A program made the translations under genes and the position numbers. From Tannerella sp. (GTDB lineage Bacteria > Bacteroidota > Bacteroidia > Bacteroidales > Tannerellaceae): a stretch of 6,021 bases of DNA. This document shows, one piece after another, positions 1 through 6,021 of the stretch. The notes beneath the pieces were generated by a model. It worked only from the letters and a program-made list of their open reading frames with translations. It had not been told where the DNA came from and did not search any database. Within the stretch, counting starts at the first letter, position 1. Every line of letters begins with the position of its first letter. The DNA lies in assembly GCA_031260095.1 (NCBI GenBank), contig JAIRKN010000238.1, positions 1 to 6,021 on the forward strand. The letters run 5' to 3'.

Positions 1-290
1 CCTTCCGTCAACGGGTGGAACCAGTGTGTGTAATGGGTAGCGCCTATTTCCAGCGCCCATTTTTTCATACCTGCCGCCACCGCATCGGCCGTCGCCAAAG
101 TGAGCGACGCGCCTTTGTCTATCACATTAATCAAATCCTTATATGCCTCGCCCGGCAAGTATCTGAACATTTTCTCCCGGTTAAAAACCATGCAACCGAA
201 ATATTCGGATGGACGTTTGTCCGGCGTTTCAACCTGAACAGGCTTCCTCTGGAATGCCTTTTCTACTACTCTGAATCTTAAATCTGACAT
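1..290 (-). CDS. glnN: Glutamine synthetase type III, N-terminal fragment (cut by window edge)
   Basis: This is the start of a type III glutamine synthetase, a cytoplasmic enzyme that makes glutamine from glutamate, ammonia and ATP. The visible part is 96 codons plus two bases; the family is usually about 700 residues or more, so the catalytic domain lies beyond the left edge. The ATG at 288-290 opens MSDLRFRVVEKAFQRKP, followed by a SEYFGCMVF segment (about residues 28-36), YLPGEAYKDLI (44-54) and HYTHWFHPLTEG near the cut. These resemble the N-terminal region peculiar to GSIII proteins of Bacteroides and are unlike GSI or GSII. An AAGAAAG stretch sits just before the ATG but is not a convincing ribosome binding site. 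The gene follows asnA by 66 bases on the same strand and closes the visible ammonium cluster, so cotranscription is likely. The symbol glnA is also used for this family in Bacteroides. Identification rests on recalled similarity of the N-terminus. Confidence 0.9.
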   Translation of the reverse strand, partial: MSDLRFRVVEKAFQRKPVQVETPDKRPSEYFGCMVFNREKMFRYLPGEAYKDLINVIDKGASLTLATADAVAAGMKKWALEIGATHYTHWFHPLTE

Positions 291-356
291 CTTTCTTAAT
301 TGTTTAGTTATTATTGAATACATTAAATCTGCAAGCAATTGAATCTTTTCATCATT

Positions 357-1391
357 CTATAAAAGGAAGATGTTGTTTTTCTTACATATTTCCACTTGAT
401 CTTCCGGCCATATAGAAGCCTGTACCTCCCCGACATGGGCTTTCTGGAGGAAGAACATACACAGGCGACTCTGGCCGATACCTCCCCCGATGGAAGCCGG
501 CAACTCGTCATTCAGTAACGCTTTATGGAACGTCAATCCGGTACGTTCCGTGCAGCCACAAATATCAAGTTGCCGTTTTAATGCTTCTTTATCGACACGT
601 ATACCCATAGACGAGACTTCAAAGGATGTCTTCAGCACATTATTCCAAAGAATAATATCGCCATTTAATCCTAAATATCCGTCTTCGTTCGGAGTGCTCC
701 AGTCATCATAATCAGGGGCGCGACCATCCTGCTTTTCCCCGTTGCTCAGTTTGCCTCCGATACCGATCAGGAAGACTGCCCCGAATTTTTCGACCGCTTT
801 GGATTCACGATCACGCGGCGAAAGGTTAGGATACATTTGTAGCAGTTCTTCCGTATGGATAAATGTGATATCTTCCGGCAAAGTCGGAGTGATGTGAGGG
901 AATTGTTCATATACAATGATTTCAATTTCTTTAAAGATCGTGTAGATGCTCCTTACGGTACGTTTGAGGTAATCGACATTGCGGTCTTCCGTTCGGATCG
1001 TCCGTTCCCAGTCCCATTGATCAACATAGAGGGAATGCAGGTTGTCCAGATCTTCATCGCTACGGATTGCATTCATATCCGTATACAAACCATAACCGGG
1101 CGCTATCTGATAAGCGGCCAATTTCATTCGTTTCCATTTGGCTAATGAGTGGACGACTTCGGCTATCCGGTCATCCATGCAACGAATAGGAAATTTAACG
1201 GCGCGTTCGACGCCATTCAGGTCATCGTTAATACCCGTTCCCGCAAGAACGAATAACGGTGCGGTGATCCTGCGCAAACGAAGTTCTTGCGACAGTTTTT
1301 CCTGAAATGTGCGTTTCAGCATTTGAATAGCCAATTCCGTTGTTTCCGGCATCAGCGTTTGCTTGTAGTTTTTTGGAATAATTAATGACAT
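357..1391 (-). CDS. asnA: Aspartate-ammonia ligase (ammonia-dependent asparagine synthetase AsnA)
   Basis: AsnA converts aspartate, ammonia and ATP to asparagine, AMP and pyrophosphate in the cytoplasm. The protein has 344 residues, close to the 330 of E. coli AsnA, and aligns with it by eye almost throughout. Shared blocks are VVHSLAKWKR (residues 79-88), YVDQWDWER (122-130), GAVFLIGIGGKLS (204-216), RAPDYDDWSTP (224-234), FEVSSMGIRVD (257-267) and the class II aminoacyl-tRNA-synthetase-like motif 3 IGGGIGQSRL (301-310). Asp56, Arg110 and Gln125 occupy the positions of E. coli Asp46, Arg100 and Gln116, residues important for catalysis. The ATG at 1389-1391 starts MSLIIPKNYK, about ten residues longer at the N-terminus than E. 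coli, and no later start fits better. The gene lies 68 bases after amt and 66 before the glutamine synthetase, on the same strand, and would draw on the ammonium that Amt admits. No strong ribosome binding site is visible, only TTAAGAGT. The enzyme is unrelated in fold to glutamine-dependent AsnB. Confidence 0.97.
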   Translation of the reverse strand: MSLIIPKNYKQTLMPETTELAIQMLKRTFQEKLSQELRLRRITAPLFVLAGTGINDDLNGVERAVKFPIRCMDDRIAEVVHSLAKWKRMKLAAYQIAPGYGLYTDMNAIRSDEDLDNLHSLYVDQWDWERTIRTEDRNVDYLKRTVRSIYTIFKEIEIIVYEQFPHITPTLPEDITFIHTEELLQMYPNLSPRDRESKAVEKFGAVFLIGIGGKLSNGEKQDGRAPDYDDWSTPNEDGYLGLNGDIILWNNVLKTSFEVSSMGIRVDKEALKRQLDICGCTERTGLTFHKALLNDELPASIGGGIGQSRLCMFFLQKAHVGEVQASIWPEDQVEICKKNNIFLL

Positions 1392-1459
1392 ACTCTTAAT
1401 AGTTTAAAAATTGATTGTTTTATTATATAAGTTGTTTTTTGCATTTTCATATTACGGTT

Positions 1460-2833
1460 TTAACTGTAGTAGGCCGATTCTCCGTGTTCGTAGATATCAA
1501 GACCTTCTTCTTCTATCCGTGCCGGAACACGCAGGCCGTGTATCAGATCAAGTCCTTTGAATACGATAAATCCCATCGCCGCCGCCCACAGTCCTATAAT
1601 CAGCGTACCGAACGTCTGTGCGCCCAGGAATCCGCCTCCACCGCCGTAGAACAGACCTCCTTCCGTGGCAAACAGTCCGGTCAGGATCGTACCTAAAAGT
1701 CCGCATGTGCCGTGTACGGAAGACGCGCCGACGGGATCATCTATCTTTAACACTTTATCCATAAATTCGACGGAGAAGACCATTGCAACGCCGCATATTC
1801 CGCCAATCAGGGCAGCTCCTATCGGTGATACAAGGTCGCATCCGGCGGTAATACCGACCAATCCTGCCAGGATGCCGTTCAGCGTCAGTGATAAGGATGG
1901 TTTTCCGTATTTCAGCCAGGAAGTGATGATTGACATAACGCCTCCTGCGCAGGCCGCCAGATTCGTCGTCAGGAAGACGCTTGATATGGCCGTGCGGTCG
2001 CCCTCGGTTGCTGCCGCAAGCTGCGAGCCGGGATTGAAGCCGAACCATCCGAACCATAAGATGAATACGCCCAGCGCTGCAACGGTAAGGTTATGGCCGG
2101 GAATCGCCTTCGACTTTTTGTCTTTTCCATATTTCCCGATACGCGGGCCGATCACGGCAGCGCCCACTAATGCCACCCATCCTCCGACGGAGTGAACAAT
2201 CGTAGAACCGGCAAAATCGTGGAATGTCGTCCCAAATGTCTTTGTCATAAAACTTCCTTCTTCACCATTCATAAGCCATCCGCCACCCCATGTCCAGTGT
2301 CCTGAAACCGGGTATATGATGGTGCATATCAGAATGGAGTAGCAAATGTACATAGAAAATTTGGTTCTTTCGGCCATAGCGCCGGAAACAATTGTGGCTG
2401 CGGTGGCGCAAAAGACGGTCTGGAAGACCAGAAACCCGGCACTGGGCAATCCGCTGTCGTAGAAATCTATGTTGAAAAAATTAGGCATACCTATAAATCC
2501 CCCTGCTCCGAACATGATCCCGAATCCGACTGCCCAATATAGCAGCGACCCGAAAGAGAAATCACAAAAGTTTTTCATCAGGATGTTCGCCGTATTCTTG
2601 GTGCGTGTGAAACCGGCTTCTACGAGTGCGAATCCGGGTTGCATGAAGAATACCAGCATGGCGGCCAGCAGCATCCATACGGTGTTAAGTCCGAGGGATA
2701 AGTCGTTTACGGTAGTAGCGACGTCGTTATCCGCGGCGTCCTGTGCCATTACGCTTTTTGAAAAGAGGAGGATCATAAACAATGCGGCAAGTCCTCGTTT
2801 TGCAATTCGGTATATAGTATATTTTTTGTCCAT
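1460..2833 (-). CDS. amt: Ammonium transporter (Amt/Rh family) with signal peptide
   Basis: This is an inner-membrane ammonium channel of the Amt family, 457 residues, normally a trimer. A signal peptide is visible: a basic start, a hydrophobic run around residues 14-24 and a likely cut after SVMA at residue 30; E. coli AmtB also has a cleaved one. About 11 membrane segments follow. Pore residues known from E. coli AmtB are all recognisable: the twin histidines at His214 (in DFAGSTIVHSVGG) and His374 (in VHGTCGLLG), the Phe gate at Phe141 and Phe266, Trp182 and Ser270 of the outer ammonium site, and Asp206 equivalent to Asp160. The C-terminal tail EEEGLDIYEHGESAY (441-455) matches the conserved cytoplasmic region of Amt proteins involved in PII control. 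The PII gene lies 48 bases upstream, the classic glnK-amtB pairing, so gating by PII is very likely. The ATG at 2831-2833 is chosen because the signal peptide begins directly after it. Confidence 0.97.
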   Translation of the reverse strand: MDKKYTIYRIAKRGLAALFMILLFSKSVMAQDAADNDVATTVNDLSLGLNTVWMLLAAMLVFFMQPGFALVEAGFTRTKNTANILMKNFCDFSFGSLLYWAVGFGIMFGAGGFIGMPNFFNIDFYDSGLPSAGFLVFQTVFCATAATIVSGAMAERTKFSMYICYSILICTIIYPVSGHWTWGGGWLMNGEEGSFMTKTFGTTFHDFAGSTIVHSVGGWVALVGAAVIGPRIGKYGKDKKSKAIPGHNLTVAALGVFILWFGWFGFNPGSQLAAATEGDRTAISSVFLTTNLAACAGGVMSIITSWLKYGKPSLSLTLNGILAGLVGITAGCDLVSPIGAALIGGICGVAMVFSVEFMDKVLKIDDPVGASSVHGTCGLLGTILTGLFATEGGLFYGGGGGFLGAQTFGTLIIGLWAAAMGFIVFKGLDLIHGLRVPARIEEEGLDIYEHGESAYYS

Positions 2834-2881
2834 AATATTATAATTTTAATTCGTTATTAGCTGTAAAAATGTTGCCTGTAA

Positions 2882-3238
2882 TTATTTTTCCTGTTCTGCG
2901 TTGTACAATGCGATGTCGCCGCGTTCTCCCGTACGGATACGGATCGCGTCTTCGATAGGGATGACGAATATGCGTCCGTCGCCTATTTCCCCGGTCTGAG
3001 CGGCCGATATAATAGCCGTTACCGTCTTTTCCGCATTTTTGTCGCGCACGACAATTGAAATAAGTATACGCTCTATGGAACTTGTATCATACACTACGCC
3101 TCGATATATACGCCCCTGGCGTGATTTACCTATACCTCTCACATCATAGTAAGAGAACCATTCAATATCAACATCAAGAAGCGCTTCTTTTACTTCTTCG
3201 AATTTGGTTTTGCGGATAATTGCTTCAATCTTTTTCAT
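2882..3238 (-). CDS. glnK: Nitrogen regulatory protein PII (GlnK type)
   Basis: This is a PII signalling protein of 118 residues, a cytoplasmic trimer that senses 2-oxoglutarate and ATP/ADP and controls nitrogen proteins. It opens MKKIEAIIRKTKFEEVKEAL, nearly the GlnB/GlnK consensus. The T-loop runs about residues 35-55 (GIGKSRQGRIYRGVVYD): Tyr50 aligns with the uridylylated Tyr51 of E. coli and Arg46 with Arg47 of E. coli GlnK, which plugs the AmtB pore. The B-loop TGEIGDGRIFV (82-92) and C-loop IRIRTGERGD (100-109) are intact. The T-loop is one residue shorter than in E. coli GlnB. The ATG at 3236-3238 is chosen over an in-frame GTG at 3272-3274 because the family starts at MKKIEAI and the extension would add twelve unrelated residues. 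The gene lies 36 bases after the porin and 48 before amt, so its main partner is probably that Amt. Whether Tyr50 is modified in this organism cannot be judged here. Calling it GlnK rather than GlnB rests on the linkage to amt. Confidence 0.96.
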   Translation of the reverse strand: MKKIEAIIRKTKFEEVKEALLDVDIEWFSYYDVRGIGKSRQGRIYRGVVYDTSSIERILISIVVRDKNAEKTVTAIISAAQTGEIGDGRIFVIPIEDAIRIRTGERGDIALYNAEQEK

Positions 3239-3274
3239 TTTGCAAATAATTTTATTGTTTATACTGCGAATCAC

Positions 3275-3973
3275 TTACAAGCTTACTCCGAATACGAAAT
3301 AACATTTCTCTTCATAGGGATTGAAAGTTATTTTGGTGAAAGCGGGTATCACAAAAGATTCCGTTACGCGTATTTCTTTTCCTGCCGTTACTCCGATATT
3401 TACGATATTAAATTTATTGGAGTAAAGACCTTCCCACGGGGTCATGCCGACTTCAGCTTTCAGATCAAGTCCGCCCAGTTTGAAAGGCGCGCTTGCTTCG
3501 AGGTACGTAGAGTAAGCCCTGTCGCCGTCGGCTCTGTAGTCCGACCCGGAGAAATTCGTGTTCCACGCGATTGCGGCAGGTCCGAAATCGTATCCGACGG
3601 TCGCTTCAAAGATATGCGCTGTCGAATGTGCCCCATAATTGAAATAATTAGCGTCGTCGCCGCTGGTTGTAAACCAATAATCCGTGAGTGCGACACTGAA
3701 TCCCCCGGCACTGTAGCCGATCGTAAAATCAAATTCTTTCGTGTCGAGAACGGAAAATCCGACAGATCCCCATGCCGTGAGGGAAAAACCACCCGCCGAC
3801 AGCGACGCTCCCGGTTGTATGGATACGCCACCCAAATACTGTCCGCGCCAGATATAGCTGCTTACTAAATCTCCACCGGCCGAAACTTCCACTTTCTGTG
3901 CATTTGCCCAAGACGTGGTTACAGATAATGCTACTGTTAGCAGTGCTAACTTCTTCCATGTAATTGTTTTCAT
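3275..3973 (-). CDS. TorF-like putative outer-membrane porin
   Basis: This is a 232-residue secreted protein that looks like a small outer-membrane beta barrel. A signal peptide is clear: MKTITWKK, a hydrophobic core to about residue 18, and a likely cut after SWANA (residue 25). The mature part alternates polar and hydrophobic residues and is rich in Gly, Ser and aromatics. It begins with VSAGGDLVSSYIWRGQ (30-45), which I recall as typical of the TorF family of putative porins, and continues with strand-like runs such as FSLTAWGSVGFSV, FDFTIGYSAGGFSVALTDYW and IFEATVGYDFG. The protein ends YFVFGVSL, strand-like but without the usual terminal aromatic. An AAGGA sequence lies about five bases before the ATG, the best ribosome-site match in this window. 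The gene starts 112 bases after dapL and lies 36 bases before the PII gene. Its position suggests outer-membrane entry of ammonium or another small nitrogen compound, but that is inference from context; the substrate is unknown. Confidence 0.82.
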   Translation of the reverse strand: MKTITWKKLALLTVALSVTTSWANAQKVEVSAGGDLVSSYIWRGQYLGGVSIQPGASLSAGGFSLTAWGSVGFSVLDTKEFDFTIGYSAGGFSVALTDYWFTTSGDDANYFNYGAHSTAHIFEATVGYDFGPAAIAWNTNFSGSDYRADGDRAYSTYLEASAPFKLGGLDLKAEVGMTPWEGLYSNKFNIVNIGVTAGKEIRVTESFVIPAFTKITFNPYEEKCYFVFGVSL

Positions 3974-4000
3974 ACTTTTCCTTTTTTAATTAAACTAATA

Positions 4001-4034
4001 TCTATTTAAAAACCTGTTATGTATTATCTTCAAA
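4001..4034 (-). promoter_or_regulatory. Weak candidate promoter ahead of the porin-glnK-amt-asnA-glnN genes
   Basis: Bacteroidota housekeeping promoters typically have TTTG near -33 and TAnnTTTG near -7. On the minus strand TTTG occurs at 4031-4034, and 22 bases further on is TAAATAGA (4001-4008), which matches only the TA and one T of the -7 box. Spacing is slightly long. The site lies in the largest gap of the window, 28 bases or more upstream of the porin start codon, and the gap is the logical place for the nitrogen genes to be separated from the dap genes. No sigma-54 site (GG-N10-GC in a TGGCAC/TTGCA setting) was found. Evidence is mainly positional. Confidence 0.2.
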
Positions 4035-4085
4035 TTCGGTTGCATTATCTTTCGGCGGCCCCGGCGTTCTGTTTGCAGGATCAGG

Positions 4086-5312
4086 TCAGAGCCATTTTTT
4101 CAGTCGTTCTACGGCTTCTTCGGCATTTTCTCTGCTGCCGAATGCGGTAAACCGTAAATATCCTTCGCCGCTTGGTCCGAAACCTGTTCCCGGAGTTCCT
4201 ACGATCGCAGCATCATATAGAAGTTGATCGAAGAATTTCCAGGACTTTGTTTTATTGGGGGTTTGCATCCATAAATAGGGTGCATTATCACCACCGAAAA
4301 CGTTTATGCCACATGCTGTAAGTCCCTTCTTCAGTATTTTGGCATTTGCCATATAATAATCAATATTTTCTTTTACCTGCGCGGCCCCTTCCTGCGTATA
4401 GATAGCTTCTGCTCCGCGCTGTGAAATATAACTTGCACCGTTGAACTTTGTACACTGCCGCCGGTTCCACAGATAGTTCAACTGTACTTTCCCTCCCGCG
4501 AGCGTAAACCCGTTTAATTCCTTTGGGACGACGGTATATCCGCATCTTACACCTGTAAAGCCGGCTGTCTTAGAAAAACTGCGAAATTCTATCGCTACTT
4601 TTTTAGCGCCTTTTATTTCATAAATAGAATGTGGGATATCAGGATCCTGAATAAACCTTTCGTAGGCGGCGTCATACAGGATCAGTATGTCGTTTGCCAG
4701 GGCGTAATTTACCCACATCTTCAGTTCGTCTTTCGTCAGTGTCGTCCCGGTCGGATTATTTGGAAAACACAGGTATAAAATATCTATCCTGCGTGACGGA
4801 AGCTCAGGGATGAAATTATTTTCGGCCGTACAGGGTATGTATACGATGTTACTCCATTTGTTACCCTCATAGACCCCTGCACGTGCAGCCATCACATTGG
4901 AATCAATATATACGGGGTATATAGGATCCGTAACGCCGACACTGTTGTCGTGTCTCAATATGTCTCCGATGTTCCCGGCGTCACTCTTGGCGCCGTCGTT
5001 AATAAATATTTCATTGTGTTCAAGACTGATGCCGCGTGTTGCATAATCGTGTTTCAGAATAGCCTCCGTCAGGAATGAATAGCCCTGTTCCGGCCCGTAC
5101 CCACGGAAAGTCTCTACTTTACTCATTTCATCAACCGCTTTATGCATCGCATCGCATACGGCTTTTGGCAATGGTCGGGTTACATCCCCGATCCCCAGAC
5201 TGATAACTTTCGTTTTCGGATGTGTTACTTTGTAAGCGTTTACTTTCTTCGTAATCGTCGAAAACAAATAGCTGTCAGGTAATTTCAAAAAATGCTCATT
5301 CACTAATGCCAT
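4086..5312 (-). CDS. dapL: LL-diaminopimelate aminotransferase
   Basis: DapL is a PLP enzyme of the class I/II aminotransferase fold that converts tetrahydrodipicolinate and glutamate directly to LL-diaminopimelate and 2-oxoglutarate, bypassing the succinylase and acetylase branches. The protein has 408 residues, the normal family length. It starts MALVNEHFLKLPDSYLF and has ISLGIGDVTRPLP (37-49), the form typical of DapL, then FRGYGPEQGY (69-78), the cofactor-site FPNNPTG (183-189), YDAAYE (213-218), and the PLP lysine Lys248 in SFSKTAGFTGVRCGY. Arg387 in YLRFTAFGS is the expected carboxylate-binding arginine. The gene begins 76 bases after dapF, whose enzyme uses its product, so the two form a consecutive pathway pair. 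The ATG at 5310-5312 matches the usual family start; the region before it is A-rich with no Shine-Dalgarno sequence. The glutamate it uses ties it metabolically to the downstream nitrogen genes. Confidence 0.97.
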   Translation of the reverse strand: MALVNEHFLKLPDSYLFSTITKKVNAYKVTHPKTKVISLGIGDVTRPLPKAVCDAMHKAVDEMSKVETFRGYGPEQGYSFLTEAILKHDYATRGISLEHNEIFINDGAKSDAGNIGDILRHDNSVGVTDPIYPVYIDSNVMAARAGVYEGNKWSNIVYIPCTAENNFIPELPSRRIDILYLCFPNNPTGTTLTKDELKMWVNYALANDILILYDAAYERFIQDPDIPHSIYEIKGAKKVAIEFRSFSKTAGFTGVRCGYTVVPKELNGFTLAGGKVQLNYLWNRRQCTKFNGASYISQRGAEAIYTQEGAAQVKENIDYYMANAKILKKGLTACGINVFGGDNAPYLWMQTPNKTKSWKFFDQLLYDAAIVGTPGTGFGPSGEGYLRFTAFGSRENAEEAVERLKKWL

Positions 5313-5388
5313 AAAATTGTTGTTTTTTTAATTGATCATTTGATTTGTTTTTTGCTTGTTTTTATGCTTATTTCTTTATGCCTGTATC

Positions 5389-6021
5389 CTACGGGCTGTC
5401 AATATCTCCTTCAAATACGGTTACGGCTTCGCCCGTCATTTGGATATGATTATTTTCATCCCACAGGATAGAAAGCGTTCCACCGTCCATAATGATATTT
5501 GCCTGTCGATCCGTTTTACCGTTTGTTGCGCAAACGGCAAGTGTGGCACATGCGCCCGTCCCACAGGCCCTGGTTATTCCCGATCCGCGTTCCCAGACCC
5601 TCATACGAACCGTGTTCCTGTCTTTTATTTCTGCAAATTCGACATTTGTCCGGTCGGGAAATGCCGGATGATGTTCGATAAGCGGCCCTGTTGTACCCGG
5701 ATCAATCTCGTTGATATCATCGACGATGATCACAAAGTGGGGATTTCCCATAGAGGCAACAACCCCTTCATATTCCCGGTTGTCAACCTGTATGACCATT
5801 GATTTCTTTTCTACCTCAGGGATTCCCATATCTACTGTAATATTTTTGACCTCATGATTGTCAATGTGCAGTGTTAATACTTTCACACCGGATAATGTAT
5901 CAAGGGTAATACTTGTCTTATCCGTCAGGCCCTGTTCATATACATATTTACCGATACATCTGCTTGCATTTCCACACATCATCGCTTCGGATCCGTCGGC
6001 ATTGAATATCCGCATACTAAA
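5389..6021 (-). CDS. dapF: Diaminopimelate epimerase, 5' end missing at window edge
   Basis: DapF interconverts LL- and meso-diaminopimelate without a cofactor, using two cysteines, for lysine and peptidoglycan synthesis. The open frame runs to the right edge: 210 residues are visible, and roughly 60 N-terminal residues of a family usually near 270 are outside. The ATG at 6013-6015 is therefore internal, since the frame continues upstream (Phe-Ser) and the sequence there is mid-domain. Counting from that Met, the first catalytic site is [16 protein letters not shown] with the active Cys at 14, and the second is [16 protein letters not shown] with Cys at 151. The motif MGNPHFVI (89-96) is also typical. 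The protein ends FEGDIDSP. Both halves of the duplicated fold appear intact, with no frameshift. The gene is followed by dapL after 76 bases on the same strand. Confidence 0.96.
   Translation of the reverse strand, partial: FSMRIFNADGSEAMMCGNASRCIGKYVYEQGLTDKTSITLDTLSGVKVLTLHIDNHEVKNITVDMGIPEVEKKSMVIQVDNREYEGVVASMGNPHFVIIVDDINEIDPGTTGPLIEHHPAFPDRTNVEFAEIKDRNTVRMRVWERGSGITRACGTGACATLAVCATNGKTDRQANIIMDGGTLSILWDENNHIQMTGEAVTVFEGDIDSP

Noticed and set aside
1665..2195. Plus-strand open frame of 176 codons inside amt
   Set aside because: It lies wholly antisense to a clearly conserved amt gene, has a Pro/Ala/Thr-rich composition typical of antisense frames, and resembles no family I recognise.
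3239..3250. TTATTTG on the minus strand just before the PII start codon, resembling a TAnnTTTG box
   Set aside because: The bases at the TA position are AT, no -33 element was identified, and the box would leave only a few bases before the start codon.
3239..3274. In-frame GTG at 3272-3274 that would lengthen the PII protein by twelve residues
   Set aside because: The family begins at the MKKIEAI start, and the added residues have no match to it. The GTG abuts the porin stop codon, so this stretch is better read as the intergenic gap.
3460..3959. Alternative minus-strand open frames of 123 and 76 codons inside the porin gene
   Set aside because: They overlap the signal-peptide-bearing porin frame, and their Arg- and Ser-rich translations look like out-of-frame shadows.
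4052..4066. GC-rich patch (cggcggccccggcg) after dapL as a possible terminator
   Set aside because: The two halves are direct-like rather than a proper inverted repeat, and no T-run follows on the minus strand.
5356..5802. Plus-strand open frame of 148 codons opposite dapF
   Set aside because: It is antisense to the conserved dapF coding sequence and shows no recognisable domain; its hydrophobic start comes from the T-rich intergenic gap.

Overview
The window looks like a chromosomal stretch from a member of the Bacteroidota, most likely the order Bacteroidales (a Parabacteroides or Bacteroides relative; the genus is a guess). The reasons are a type III glutamine synthetase, a DapL-type lysine/DAP branch, AT-rich intergenic gaps, mostly no Shine-Dalgarno sequence, and a signal-peptide-bearing Amt next to a small outer-membrane barrel protein. 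All seven recognisable genes lie on the minus strand, so transcription runs from position 6021 towards position 1. Coding density is high, with gaps of 36 to 112 bases. I see no RNA gene, mobile element, CRISPR array or long repeat.

In transcription order the genes are: dapF (diaminopimelate epimerase, 5' end outside the window), dapL (LL-diaminopimelate aminotransferase), a TorF-like putative porin, a PII signalling protein (glnK type), amt (ammonium channel), asnA (ammonia-dependent asparagine synthetase) and the first 96 codons of a type III glutamine synthetase (glnN), cut by the left edge.

The last five genes form a coherent ammonium acquisition and assimilation cluster: a possible outer-membrane channel, the inner-membrane ammonium channel, its PII gatekeeper, and two ATP-using enzymes that fix ammonia into asparagine and glutamine. 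The two dap genes catalyse consecutive steps from tetrahydrodipicolinate to meso-DAP, for lysine and peptidoglycan. DapL takes its amino group from glutamate, which gives a metabolic link to the nitrogen cluster. The 112-base gap between dapL and the porin is the largest and the most plausible place for a separate promoter, but no strong consensus match is present.

I found no clear new biological system. The points most worth a second look are the outer-membrane barrel gene inside a PII-Amt cluster, the presence of ammonia-dependent AsnA there, and a PII T-loop one residue shorter than that of E. coli GlnB.
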